Below are positions 48,301 to 64,000 of a stretch of 64,000 bases of DNA, in pieces. A model generated the notes under the pieces. It was not told the origin of the DNA and did no database searches. It saw only the letters and a program-made list of their open reading frames with translations. Made by a program: the position numbers and the translations under genes. Origin of the DNA: Sapria himalayana (Eukaryota; Streptophyta; Magnoliopsida; Malpighiales; Rafflesiaceae); assembly GCA_029783825.1 (NCBI GenBank), contig JAREIK010003104.1, positions 99,117 to 163,116 of the forward strand, read 5' to 3'. Position 1 is the first letter of the stretch. The number at the start of each line of letters is the position of its first letter.

Positions 48301-49112
48301 TGCCCATTTGTTGGCTTTTGTCATAAGTTTCTTACTATTCCATCAAACTCTTTATGCAAACCCCACATGTTTTGAAATTTAAAAGTTTTATTCTTCACTT
48401 CTCTAACTTTAAATCCAAGAAGAAGGGGGTTGTGATTTGAGCATGTTCTGCTCAAGTGTTCACACTCACCTCTCCACAGTAGTACACCCATTTAATATTA
48501 TAGAGAATATGGTCAAGTCTAGACCAGATCATTCCCCTATTTTTTTCGGTTATTGCAACATGTGAAACTAGCACCCAAGTACTCAACTTCCATGAGATTC
48601 ATGTTATTAATTACCTCATAGAATTGATCTATAGCTGAGTGGTCAGGTGACTTTCCTCCCTTTTTTCATAGCATTTCTAATTACATTAAAATCCCCTCTT
48701 ATAATACATGGAGTATTTTATCAGCTATCTTTTTCATTTCACCCCATACATCTTTCCTTTTTCTTTCGAGTTACTAACATACACCACCGATATTAATGGA
48801 TCAGATTTTTCTTTAGTTTAAAATTAATGATCTGATCCACCTCTGAAATAATTTCTAAATTAATTTTATTTTTCCATAACAACCTTAACTTACCATTATA
48901 ATTAGAGAATGCATTTCTAGACCTAACTTTTTATATATTTTTAAAGATTCCTTATAACCATAGGTTCCGCTATTATCACTATTCTAATATTATAAATTTA
49001 ATTTTTTTGATTATATTATCGACGGAGTGTTTCCTACTCCTCTTATGTTCTGGTATAGACTATTATACATTATTAGGTCTAGCTTATGCTCTAGTTATGC
49101 ATCTTGACTCAT
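45400..49112 (-). pseudogene. LINE E ORF2: endonuclease-RT-zinc finger-RNase H, decayed
   Basis: Starts at 49,112 (MSQDA-like, as in LINE C). The endonuclease covers about 49,050-48,450 and RT about 47,780-46,980, with the YADD site near 47,200. The connecting domain reads ..SLEKEMANFLCGKKL..LHWKKWEDIC, CLKEEVGLGLTKLNDMAK (46,800-46,655), typical of plant LINEs. The C-terminal RNase H is the best preserved part: GRAGGGWVIRNEQGK, SALHAEILALHKGLK at 45,886-45,665, and KEIKHIYREANVISDNLARE at 45,612-45,400. The protein would be near 1,240 residues if intact. Frameshifts and stops are scattered throughout. Confidence 0.85.
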
Positions 49113-49199
49113 AATAATATTTAAATATTTTTTCCAATTTCTTAAGCCTTTGTATATGCTTGTTTGGCCTAGTCATTTTTACATACTAATTTTAATTTA

Positions 49200-50440
49200 C
49201 TTTTGGAAACTCATCCATTTTAATTTTTCTATCGCACTATCACTACTATTCGGTAACCCCTCCCATATTTGTTGAGCCATCCTCCTTGAATCATCTTGTG
49301 TCAAAGTCAATTCTAGACTTTGCATTTCTTTTTGCCTGTTCACATGGGCCAGCTTTTAGCCTCGGATCCCTCCTCCAAAAAGAAGGTCATCTTCCTCCCC
49401 ATTAAAATTTATTTTTTCATTTACGAAATCAGATTCTATTATAGTTTTTTTTTACCTCCCTTTTCTTGAAACCCTTCCTCTTACCCCCTCCATCTCTTTA
49501 ACCCCCTCATTTTATCCTTCTTTATTTCTAGTATATTTCTCCTTCCTCCTCACTATCTTCATCTTCCTCTCTTCTGCCCCACTGCCCACAACCTCTACTT
49601 CCTCCTCCCCTCAATGCTTCCTCCTCCCCCAACTCTTCTGCCCAGCTGCCTACATGTCCTACTGCCTCCCTTCCCCCCAATACTTCCTCCCCTCCCCCCA
49701 ACCCTTCCTCATGCTTTCTCTAGTCTCTTCCTCTCCCAACTTTTCCTTCTCCCCCCCCCCTATTTTTTAAACCTTACTTCAGCCCCTCCTTTTCCCTCCC
49801 CTATTCTGCCCAAAATGCCCTATCCTCTTGCCTTTTTCTAGCCCATTTTTCCCCATCTCCCTCAAATCTGACCTTCCTATTCCCCCCTTCCCCCCCCCCT
49901 CCCCCCTCCCAACAATGCAATACGAAACTGAATGACCCAGCTTGTTATAGTTTAAGCAATATTGGTGAAGATTATCAGCAAATTATTTTTTGAATGCCTG
50001 CCTAAGTGTCCACTGCCCACCCACTTCTCTTCGGAATAGAGGTAAAACATCCACCTCCACAAACACCCTTGCCACCTCGGCTTTGTCATGTAGGCTGTAG
50101 GTTCATCCATTATCCAGGGCTTACCCACACATCTAGTAATATGGAAATAAGGAGGACTTACATAATAGATGGAAGAAGAGGGAGAAAGAACCTAACCCAG
50201 GCGTGTGCTGATTCTTCCTTAGGGTTGAATTCGAGTGTCCATTTGAACATCCTCATTGGATATCCTATGATATTCGATTGCTCACGCAACCACAAATGGA
50301 GGAAATTCTCTTCCTCCTTAATTGTATCATAATGTTTGCATCATACCATGATATCCTTACCGACTCCCGAAGCTTCAAGGCTTCAAAAAAACACACATAT
50401 TTTGAACTGAGGATTCCCATGAGAAAATTTGCCAAGGAGT
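49200..50440 (-). pseudogene. LINE E ORF1, decayed
   Basis: Aligned with LINE C ORF1 over its length. The plus-strand 'CATTTGAACATCCTCATTGG' at 50,239 is shared almost base for base with LINE C at 34,030, the MRMFKWTP-type end of DUF4283. The VEVD motif lies near 50,055 ('GTGGAGGTGGATG' on the minus strand). The C-terminal region (49,900-49,440) is a C/T-rich plus strand encoding Gly/Glu/Arg-rich low complexity on the minus strand. Frames are interrupted. Confidence 0.7.
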
Positions 50441-50689
50441 GTTAGATTGAATGGGGCAGTAAGATTTTCGATATCCTCTTTCGAGAATCAAACTGCTGGT
50501 GCCTCTTCTTTCAAGCAATACACGGGATTAAGCATATCGACTTCCTTAATAATCGAAGTAAAAGATTTTTTATTAAATATCTTAGAGAAATTCTCTATAA
50601 CTCAAGCTTGAAAGCATCAACAAGGGAGTTTCTTTATGTACGAACCACACTTTCTCTCTCTAGAATTAAGAGAGAAGCAAATTCAATAT

Positions 50690-55277
<4,588 letters not shown>

Positions 55278-55433
55278 TAAAGGTTTGTTTTATTAATATT
55301 ACCCTCTATTTTTGCAGAAATACAATTTTTACAATCTACTTTTCTGCTACCCAATTCCATTTTACAACTCATATCTATCTATATGTTTACCCCTAACTAC
55401 AACTACATTAAAAAATTCAGCATCTTCACATCT
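55278..55433 (-). mobile_element. LINE F: 3'-terminal stub
   Basis: About 155 bp of LINE 3' end on the minus strand: poly(A), then plus-strand 'TTGTTTTATTAATATTACCCTC' and 'GCAGAAATACAATTTTTACA', matching the other LINE 3' ends. It is cut at 55,434 by a CACTA left end. Confidence 0.8.
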
Positions 55434-57080
55434 CATTATAAAAATATTAGTTTTGCTAGTAAAATTTAGCTAGGGAATAATCCCTAGCTATATAGTGACT
55501 TATTAGCTATATATTAGCTTGGGAATAGCAACGAATTTTTCATTTAACATTGAAATAACTATTTGCGATAGATTAGTGATGGATTAGCATGGAATACCAT
55601 AGCTAATTAGAATTAGACATAATCCATCGCTGATTTTTTGTTAAATTTCCACACAATGTAAAGCGGGAAATTTCGCTACGGTATTAGGCAATTACTTTCT
55701 CTAGCTAATTAGATTGAAACATAATCCATTGCTAATTTTTAGTAAATTATACACAATGAAAAATGAAAATTTAGCTAGGGATTTTCCATAGCTATCAGAT
55801 CGAGGACATTATCCATCGCTAAATATTAATTATCTAAATTTATTTTTCTATTTTATATTTTATTGCAAGCAATTATACCTAAATGATAATTTTCACAAAA
55901 TATATGCATTTTGCTAGGGTTTTTTCTGTAGATATTTGGTATGGGAATAATTTCGATCACTAATCTTTAATAATTTAATTTTTTTAATATTATATTTGTT
56001 TTAATATTTTATGTACTTTTTTATATTAAAGATATGTCATAGCCTATGAATGAGCGATTCTTGAAAGACACATTCACTTCATATAATTATAAAAATAAGA
56101 TATTATAAAAAATAATTTCAAAATTATATAAATACGAATAACAATTTATATTAATAATGCCTAAAATAATTAATTTTATTATTATTTTATCATTATTACT
56201 ATAAATTTTGATTCGTATTTATATAATTTTGAAATTATTTTAAAGTTGTTTTTAATATATAATTATAATCTTTTTTAAAGATATTTAATTAATAAATGAA
56301 CCTACCTAAAAAATTATTACTACTAAAAAGGTAAAATTTAATTGTATGAATACATAAAAAATTATAAAATATCTCAATTAACGAATAAACAAGTAAATAT
56401 TTATATTATTTAAAATAAAAAACATATTTTAATGATTATAATAATATTTTTTAAAATATTAAAAAAAAGGTTTTAAAATTTACGAAAAAAAATCAACCTT
56501 TTTCATAAAATTTAAATGAAATAAATTGATAATTAAAGATAAATACATAGGTGTTTTAATTACATCAAAAAAATTTTGATCATTTAAAAAATAAATATCT
56601 TAGTGTGGTTATTAAAATAACACTTCTAGTATTTTTTTAAGGGTTTCAAAAGAGTTATTTAACATATTACTAATGAAATTTTTTTGTCCAAAAAATACTT
56701 AAAATTATTATTTGGCCTATAAACACTTTTAAAAAATACTAACCCTAAGCTGATTTGAATTCAAGTTTTATTTTTTGTCCCTACTCAAATTTATAAGAAT
56801 TAAATAATTGAGTAAAATCTTTACTATTAACTCATAATATTATGTAATTTATAAAATAATAATATAACATTTTTTATTGATCTTCTCAGCTTTAAATAAT
56901 TTTTAGAAATTATATAAATTATAAATTATATCAAATAATATGAAATTTTATTCTTTTATAATTATTTCATATCATAATCATAAAAAATAAATTGAATTCT
57001 TAAAAATTTACAACCATAATATATAATATATATATGAAATATTTTATTCTTATATATTATTATTTAATTTATTTATAAAA
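55434..57080 (+). mobile_element. CACTA-4 left end and left arm
   Basis: Starts CATTATAAAAATATTAG, a slightly mutated version of the CACTA-1 start. Then come 'TTAGCTAGGGAATAATCCCT' and subterminal 'GATTAGTGATGGATTAGC' motifs up to about 55,950. The conserved AT-rich arm follows ('ATGTCATAGCCTATGAATGA' at 56,033, matching 10,155). It is in direct orientation, like CACTA-1. The first base pair change (CACTA to CATTA) probably inactivates the end. Confidence 0.8.
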
Positions 57081-57166
57081 TAATATCATTTATGGTTAAA
57101 AAAATCTTTTTCATTTTTTTTATTAAATTATTTTAATTTTTATAATTTTGTTTACTTTTATATTTG

Positions 57167-57195
57167 TGTCTCTTTTTTTAATAAAAAAAGAGACA
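57167..57195. repeat. Short inverted repeat (hairpin)
   Basis: TGTCTCTTTTTTTA and AAAAAAAGAGACA form 13 base pairs around a short loop. A T-run hairpin of this kind could be a chance AT structure; no adjacent gene gives it a role. Confidence 0.7.
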
Positions 57196-58714
57196 AATTG
57201 AATCACTTAATTCCGTGAAAAAAAAATGCCTAAGGCATATTCAATTACAAACAATTTTTCTATCTTTCAAAGAGGAAGAGAGGAGAAGCGAAACAGAACT
57301 CCAGGAGCAACCTACAAATTGACCTCTTTTTTTACCAGGTAATTTTATCATTGCTCTTCTCCTTCAAAATACTATATACATTTCACTTTATCTCTCAATT
57401 TCATACCAATGGCGAAGTTTGGTTTATACAGAATATTCAGTTTTTATTTTTTTTTTTTATTTTCTCTCAATTTTCTACTTCTTTTCTCTATTTTAACATC
57501 ACTTATATGATTTCGAATCTCCTCCATTAATGAAATAGCAAATGGTTAGTGTAACTTTATTCTCTTAATGTTTAAATTTTATGGATTTATAGATTTTAAA
57601 ATACAAAATGTATGCATTTTTTTTTGCTTCTGTAACTTAATAAAAATAAATTATACTTAATGTTTTCCACTTCTGTAACTAAAGAAAAACAAAACCAATG
57701 TTTATGGGTTTTATTTTTGTTGTCTCCAAAAATATTATAAAATATAACATTATTTTAAAGTTTTATACATTTATATAATCATATGACATATTTATAAATG
57801 TATATACTTTAATATATAATATATATATTATACACATGTATTACATTATATATAAACATTTATATGTTTATATAAACATATAATATTATATATATATATA
57901 TATATTATACATATGTATAAATATTTATAAATATTTATAAATATTTATAATATTTATACAACATTTAATAAAACTATCCATTTTTATATTTTTTTATTAA
58001 TAGTTATATAACATAAAATGTTATACATATTTGTAAAATTTATATAACATATAAATTTTTATATAAATATAAAATATTTATAATGTTTATATAAATGTGA
58101 TATATCTACTATATAATATTTATAACAGTGTTGCATATATATAATTATATTATATATATGTAATATTTATAAAATTTATTTTAAACACAATAGTATATTA
58201 AGCACTTGTTTATTTATAAAAGTGTGAAGTATTTTTTTAATGTTAATAGATTTCAAATCACCGGAGAGTGTGCTAGCTCTTAAAGTTGTTTATATATTTA
58301 TTGTTTAATGCTCACTCTTCATTGCTTATCTTATATGCAAAAGCATTTGATTTGAGGTAATGCCTTGCAGGTATTATTGTTTAATACTAAAATGTGTTTT
58401 TTCTCGTTATCAAAGACTTGAATGTCTAGTCCCATTATGTTCTTTAAGGTTTTTTCTAAATATCTTATTGCAGGTATTTATGATGGGAATGTGTAATATT
58501 TTTATTTAGTATTGTGTGTTCCAGATTATTATAAAATTAAAAGCGAACTCACATTAGAGTAGAATTCAATAGCTAACAATATTATGACATTAAAGTTTTG
58601 CAAAATCATGAAAGAGATTTCAGTGAAGTAGATTTAGCATGGTTTGCATTAAATCAAAATTTTGCAAGGATTGTAGTAATCTAAAACCCTTAATCTAATA
58701 TATCTGGCTACTAA

Positions 58715-59285
58715 ACTATATGTGTATAACTATATATAAATATTTGTATAACTATATACAACTGTATATAATTAAATATAATTATATTTATAACAATGTA
58801 TACATATATGTAAATCTTTGTTTATAACTTTGTATACATTTAGGTATAACTACATATGACTACTTGTATGAATATATAATATATACCTATATGTTTAACT
58901 ATATATAACTATTTATAATATATTACTATATGTATAAAAAACATATAACTATAATTAATTGTATCTTACTATATGTATAACTATAAAAACTTTTTGCATA
59001 ACTATATTTAATATATTATTTATAACATATATTTAATATACATTTTTATATATTAATATATAAAAATCTATTTTACTATATCTATACCTATACATAACAA
59101 TATGTATAAAGATATAAAATTATATTAAAAAATATATATACCCACATGTATAAATATAAGTTTTAACTATATGTGTAACTATATGTATAGCCAAATGTAA
59201 CTATATTTATAATTAATTGTATAAAAACATACAACTTTTATGTTTAACTATATGTGTATAACTATATATAAATATTGTATAGCTA
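58715..59285. repeat. TATAACTATATGTA-type AT minisatellite
   Basis: Many variants of 'ACTATATGTATAACTATATA' in loose tandem order, with short unrelated interruptions. It ends at the terminus of CACTA-5. Confidence 0.7.
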
Positions 59286-60439
59286 TATAACACTAGAAAA
59301 ATCCCATATAACTAGGGACAAATCCCTAGCTAAATGGGCCTTTTCCATCGCTAAACAAGATATAGCGACGGATTACCAATGGATCTGTTCCTATCTAAGT
59401 GCTCTTTGCTATAATTTAGCGAGGGGAAAAAATGCCCATAGCTAAAACATTAGCGATGGAAAAAATCACTTACTAAAAAGATAAATTCCCTGGCTAAATT
59501 AACAAGCTAAATGAGATTTTTCGTCGCTAAATGAAATAATGACGAAAGATTCCAAAGCTAAAGTGCTGGTCACTAAATATTAGCGATGGAAATAGTCCCA
59601 AGATAAATAAACCTAGCGACTGAATATTCCATTTCTAAAATAAAGATTTCCCTAGATAAATTAGCTAGGGTACATTCCCTAACTAAATTAGCAAGGGATT
59701 TTTCCCTTGCTTATTTAGCAAGTGATTTTTCCCTAGCTAATTTTGCAAGGGAAACTTTGCTAAATAAGCTAGGGAATTTTTTCCTAGATATTTTAATTTC
59801 AAAACTATTTTCAGAATTTAATTTATTTAAAATTTTTTAATAAATAATTTAATATTTGTATATCAAATTGAATAAAAAATTAAACTATAAATGATTTATA
59901 TATAATAAACAAAAAAATTAAAATCATTTAATAACTTATTCTAATTACAATATTTTAATAAATAAAATAAAAAAATAACAAAATTTTATTTCATTTTATT
60001 CATCAATGTATCTACCGACAGTGCATAATGTATAATTTATCCATTCATTAATGTTGTTTTCTCTCCCATTGTTCCTCCGAACACTATTTTTTCTACTGCG
60101 ACAAAGTTGTCCGAGTCACAGCTCGTAATGTCTAGTGAAAAATCCAATCACTATACAACTTTGTATGAGGAACAATGCGGTATCATATCAGTAAGAAATT
60201 TTAAACCACCCAGTCAAATTAAAATAAAAAAATTATGTTTTGATAAATATATAATCTTGCCGTATATATGTAATATATACTAGCATTTTACTCGTACATA
60301 TATTTCTACATATGTGTATAGTAAAGCTGCAGTATTATGTGCACATATATAGTGAGTACAAATAAACTTAGTATATATGTACATAAAATATAGCAGTATT
60401 ATATGTACGTATATACTGATTTTATACGTACATATATAC

Positions 60440-61203
60440 CGCATTTGTTGTTGTTGCTGCTGCTCCCGCTGCCCCTGCCACTACTTCCGCTGCCACTACG
60501 AATCCCACTGCTGCTACCGCCGATGCCACTGCTGCTGCCACTGCCAATGCCACTGCTGATGTTGCCACTGCCAATGCCATTGCTACTGCCGTCACTGTCA
60601 CTACTAATGGTAATGCCACTAGTGCTACCGATGCTATCGTCGCTACCTCTACTGTCGCCACTATCGCCGATGCTGCCACTACCACCAATGTCATTGCTAC
60701 CATCGCCACCACCACCATCACCGCCTCTATCGCCGATGAGCCGCTCCCCACTAAGCCCTGGTCATTGCAGTGGCTGCCACCACTGGACGTGCAGCTACTG
60801 CTATCGCTGCCGCTCCATGCCATGACTGCCATTGCCACAGCTACCCACTGCTACCGCCACCGCACTGCCACCTCTGTCGCTACTGCCGCTACTTCTGGTG
60901 CTGCCACTGCTTTCGGTGTTGCCGCTGCTACCTCCCATTGCTACTGCCAACCACTACCGCCGTCTGTCACTACCACCATTACCTCCGCTCCTGCTGCTTC
61001 CTCGTCGTTGCCTTTGCCGCCACTATTGCTGCATGCCACCACTACCCTCACCGCCGCTGCATGCTACAGCACCGATGCTGCCGCTTGCCACCACCACCAC
61101 TACCATCGACGACACCGCTGCCACCGCCACTACCGTTGCTGCCACTTCTGCCGCCGCTACCACTGTTGCCATCGCTATCGTCACTACGGCCATTGCCACT
61201 ACT
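60440..61203. repeat. GC-rich RCY triplet block 3
   Basis: The largest block, about 760 bp of GCT/GCC/ACT/ACC triplets, with some 'CAY' interruptions that introduce His/Cys codons in one frame. Open frames of 132 to 172 residues on both strands are consequences of the periodicity. It begins 'CGCATTTGTTGTTG', like block 1 ('CACATTTGTTGCCG'). Confidence 0.85.
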
Positions 61204-61205
61204 GA

Positions 61206-61965
61206 TAATAGGCTTTTTACATACCTATAATAGGCTAAAATTCTACCCAAAAATTCATAGACACACAAATATATTCACAGATATATAATAACAGTTATTA
61301 TAGACATGAACAAACACAAATTAACGTGATTGTCATTCAACTTCAACAAAGATTTAATTAAATAATTCAATATTGTTATATTAAATTGTAATAAAAATTG
61401 AAACTATATATGAAATTTTAATTTAAAAAAATTCATTTAATAACTTATTCTATTACAATATTTTAAATAACTAAAACAAAAAAGTAACAAAATTATATTA
61501 TATCTTATTAATCAATGTATCTACCGACAATGCATAAAGTATAATCTATCCATGCATTGACGTTATTTTCTCTCTCTCTCTCTCTCTGTTCTGCTGATCA
61601 CCAACTTTCTTCTGTGAAAAAGTTGTCCGAGTCACGGTGTATCATGTCTATTAAAAAATCTCTTCACTTATACAAGCTTCATATGAGAAACAATGTGGTA
61701 CCATATCTGAAATAAATTTAAACACTCAATCAAATCAAAATAAATAAAAAAAATTATTTTTTGTTAAATATATATGATAGCAGTAAATATGTGCATATAT
61801 ACTAGTATTTCACTCGTATATATATACTATAGTATATGTACATATAAACTATAGTATTTAGAGTTACATATATTATAAGTACATATATATCAGTATATAT
61901 GCACATAAAATACTACAGTATTATATGTACCGTATATACTGACTATATATGTACTTATATATTGC
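61206..61965 (-). repeat. AT-rich segment of the second CACTA-5 unit
   Basis: A further copy of the AT-rich arm segment, sharing 'AGACATGAACAAACACAAAT', 'AATCAATGTATCTACCGACA' and the hairpin near 61,900-61,940 with the other copies. It includes a (TC)n run at 61,571-61,587. No gene. Confidence 0.75.
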
Positions 61966-62411
61966 ATTTGTTACCATTGTTGCTGCTCCTATTGTCACTG
62001 CCACTACCATCGACACTGCCGCTTGCTACAACCATTCCTGCCGGGCTATCGGTGTTGTCGCTGCTACCACTGCTGCAGCCGCCCATCGGTGATGCCGGTG
62101 CTGCATGTGCTGCACCACTGCCGCCACTGCTACTACCGCTGCCACTACCCCACTACTACAGCCACTACTGCCATGTAGCTGGTGCTGCCGTTGATGCCCC
62201 CCACTATCACTGATGCATCCGATGTCACCGTCGTCCACCACTACCGATGCTACTGTTGTTTCCATTGCTGCCAGGTGCTCCTGCTATTGCCGATGTTGCA
62301 GGTGCTGCCGCCGCCCGCTGCTTCCACTGCTGCATTGGCTACCGCCACTACCGCTGCCACCTCTGCCACTACTACGGTTTGTAGCTGGTGCTGCCGGTGC
62401 TGCCGCCACTA
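61966..62411. repeat. GC-rich RCY triplet block 4
   Basis: About 445 bp of the same triplet repeat, starting 'GCATTTGTTACCATTG' and ending at 'GCCGCCACTATGG'. Open frames of up to 104 residues are repeat artefacts. Confidence 0.85.
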
Positions 62412-63518
62412 TGGTATAAAATTAACATTATTCATGATTTTATATAAAATTATATGCAAATAAAATGCACCTTACTTATATATCACATTTTAGAAAATCT
62501 TGCGTTGTAAGCCTCTTTAAGAACAACACTGGAATTTTAAAAAAAATGAATAAAATTAAAGATAATAATAAAGATTTATTTTTGAATGGACTCATATAAA
62601 TAAGGACAACTAGAAAAATAGGTTATAGAATTATTAAATTCAACATTTTTCATATTGGTTATTTTTTTGACTATCAATTATCTTTAAGTATTTGATCTTA
62701 TCTCACTAGTTAATAAATCTGAAAAAAACATCATAAAAACACACATAAAAATTTAAATTTAACAAAAAACTATTAATTAATTCAAAATAAAAAGTTAATT
62801 CATGATATTTTATTCTTGGCCTAGAACAATAATTTTCATCATAGGTGTATACAAAAGCATGCAAATCTAAAATAATTAAATTTGCAAAAAAAACATAAAT
62901 TCATCTCACTAAATCTCATAAAAAATTCAAAATAAATATATATGATTTATGCAAAAGAATACAAAAATAACTAATCAATATGAAAATATATATTACATAA
63001 ATATACTAATGATCATATATGTACTTAATAACAAATATTTTTGTCCAAGGACAATAAATATCAAGTTTGAGACTCATCAAACATAATCCCTCTAATTTTA
63101 GAGATAAGACTATCAAGATATTAACATCTCTTAAATCTCATGTTAAAGTGAAGCCATATGCATTAAGTAGGGCATCCTTACAATGCATATGACAACACAA
63201 CAAGTATGTACATTCAATTTGATTTATACACATATGTGATGAAAAAGAATAGGATTGGCCAAACTTTGCGAAACAACACCATTATTGTATTGTAATTCAA
63301 ATGTGGCATCTACCTAAATATATTTTATTATGTATGATTTTTATGATTAACCTTTTATTCAATAAAAGTAAGTTGCTATTTCTAAATTAGATAAAATAGA
63401 AATACTAATTTTTTCTTGGATACTAATTTTATTCAATAATAGTAAGTTGCTATTTCTAAATTAGGAAACTCAAAAATAAAAATAAACATGGACAAGCAAC
63501 GTGCAAGAAATTACTCAC
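62412..63518. other. CACTA-5 interior / ZIP intron-like AT-rich sequence
   Basis: No coding frame is recognised. The phrase 'AATAGTAAGTTGCTATTTC' occurs twice (about 63,367 and 63,437) in a local duplication of roughly 70 bp. The right end, before 63,518, may be the intron that followed the captured ZIP exon. Confidence 0.45.
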
Positions 63519-64000
63519 CTATGAAACAACATGTCGAACACCACTCTCCATGTCACCATCACCAAATCCATGATCATGCCCATGCCCCATGCCATTATCC
63601 ACCTTGTGTCCATGATATGCACCCTGCTCATGTGAATATATAGGTTTATGATGAGCAGCATGGGCATGAACACCAAAATGTGCATCCCATTCCCACTTTC
63701 ATCTTTTCACCAAACAACTTCCCCTTTTTTCCGCACAAGTTCTTCACCTCTATAACCTGTGCTGTGTTTGATAACTGAAGATTTGACACATCAACACATC
63801 CCATATGCACGTTCACCTCGTGCCTGCAATGTTTTTCTCTCATAATATTGAGTCCCAACAGAATCCACTATAAGAGTCAACAAAGATGCAGCCACAACAA
63901 AAAACTAGAAAAAGGAAACTTAGTCCATGAATACTTTGTACAACATGGTTTAGATAATGCCTGTGACCCCTAGAGAGCATGTGAACAAAGCCAGTAGAAA
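63519..64000 (-). pseudogene. ZIP-family zinc/iron transporter exon fragment, frameshifted
   Basis: Minus strand, entering from the right edge. It reads STGFVHMLS, then (shift) QALSKPCCTKYSWTKFPF, then (shift) FVVAASLLTLIVDSVGTQYY ERK, then a Glu/Lys-rich stretch. After another shift it reads HFGVHAHAAHHKPIYSHE, QGAYHGHKVDNGMGHGHDHG, FGDGDMESGVRHVVS-stop. Plant ZIP transporters (plasma-membrane or tonoplast Zn2+/Fe2+ importers) have ATGFVHML in TM2, a third membrane helix ending in 'GTQYYE', a His-rich variable loop that binds metal and 'GVRHVVVSQ' before TM4. All are here in order. The exon ends exactly at TAG|GTGAGT, where the family has Gln (CAG), so the splice donor is kept and the last codon is C-to-T mutated. 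At least three frameshifts make it a pseudogene. Confidence 0.85.

Larger units (their letters stand above)
44286..50689 (-). mobile_element. LINE E: nearly full-length 6.4-kb L1-type LINE
   Basis: A minus-strand element with 5'-UTR (including the inverted repeat 'CTCTCTAGAATTAAGAGAG' at 50,651-50,677), ORF1 (about 50,440-49,200), ORF2 (49,112-45,400) and a 3'-UTR of about 1.1 kb. It ends in the conserved 'TTTGGCAGAGGAATACCA' box (plus strand, 44,314) and poly(A). It is the longest copy here and a good reference for the family. Its reading frames carry multiple stops and indels, so it is not active. Confidence 0.9.
57081..59290. other. CACTA-4 interior; AT microsatellites, no gene recognised
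   Basis: Contains an inverted repeat at 57,167-57,195. A GC-richer stretch at 57,270-57,340 ends in TTACCAG|GTAATT, resembling a 5'-UTR exon with splice donor. Extensive AT repeats (57,720-58,170) include 'AAATATTTATAA' units, and a 'TATATGTATAACTATATATA' minisatellite lies at 58,715-59,285. No protein-coding exon was identified, although 58,245-58,340 is somewhat GC-richer. Confidence 0.5.
59291..64000 (-). mobile_element. CACTA-5: inverted CACTA element, right end inside the window
   Basis: The plus strand begins CACTAGAAAAATCCCATATA, then ACTAGGGACAAATCCC. This is the right-end type (reverse complement of the CACTA-1 end: CACTACAAGAAAAATCTCATATA) with three bases deleted. TAA precedes it at 59,288-59,290. 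Subterminal 'TTAGCAAGGGATTTTTCCCT' units run to about 59,790. Two AT-rich/hairpin/triplet units follow (59,790-61,205 and 61,206-62,411). Interior sequence follows, with a ZIP transporter fragment at 63,519-64,000, and the element continues beyond the window. Relative to its own orientation the ZIP fragment is sense, like the fragments in CACTA-1. Confidence 0.8.

Noticed and set aside
60377..61288. Ala/Thr/Pro- and Cys/His-rich frames over the triplet blocks, candidate secreted or structural proteins
   Set aside because: Frames are open on both strands and in several registers because of RCY periodicity, with no consistent start or upstream signals. Recorded as repeats, with the possible coding role kept only as a finding.

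Overview
This window looks like intergenic, repeat-packed nuclear DNA of a flowering plant. The evidence is L1-type LINEs with the plant-specific DUF4283/zinc-knuckle ORF1 and a C-terminal RNase H, CACTA (En/Spm) DNA transposons, a Ty1/copia gag relic, and broken copies of plant genes (HD-Zip I homeobox, ZIP metal transporter, plant MED8). A more precise taxon cannot be read from it; monocot is only a guess. I find no intact cellular gene. The long open frames are simple-repeat artefacts or pieces of decayed transposons.

Layout. LINE sequence, all on the minus strand, forms a head-to-tail array: fragment A (1-988), B (2.03-3.79 kb), C (29.93-34.49 kb), D (37.46-42.71 kb), E (44.29-50.69 kb, nearly full length) and F (55.28-55.43 kb). 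Each visible LINE 3' end is followed by a kilobase-scale (TTCTTATTC)n-like tail of 1.0, 3.0, 1.6 or 4.6 kb. Each tail runs straight into the next LINE, at a conserved 5' end in three of four cases. B and C are probably two parts of one LINE split by DNA transposons.

From 3.79 to 29.93 kb lies a nest of CACTA elements. CACTA-1 (9,498-21,622) has matching CACTA...TAGTG ends and a TAA/TAA target duplication. It sits inside an inverted relative, CACTA-2 (about 3.79-24.95 kb), whose sequence resumes across the insertion. A third, inverted left arm (CACTA-3) lies at 28.6-29.93 kb. On the right, CACTA-4 (left arm, from 55,434) and CACTA-5 (inverted, from 59,291 to beyond the window) break LINE F.

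CACTA-1 carries decayed exons of several unrelated genes in one orientation: TFIIF alpha C-terminus, three exons of the mitochondrial ATP synthase gamma subunit, MED8 exon 1, and two unidentified candidate exons. It therefore looks like a multi-gene Pack-CACTA. CACTA-5 carries a ZIP transporter exon in the same relative orientation. Between CACTA-2 and CACTA-3 lie a receptor-kinase fragment and an HD-Zip I pseudogene. The right arms of this CACTA family contain an unusual GC-rich, 3-bp-periodic block, (RCY)n, next to a conserved hairpin, in units of about 1.2 kb that are tandemly duplicated in two copies.

Nothing here works together as a pathway. The interest lies in transposon architecture: LINE concatemers joined by giant microsatellite tails, nested CACTAs, and gene-fragment capture followed by C-to-T-biased decay. 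All homology calls were made by eye from translations.
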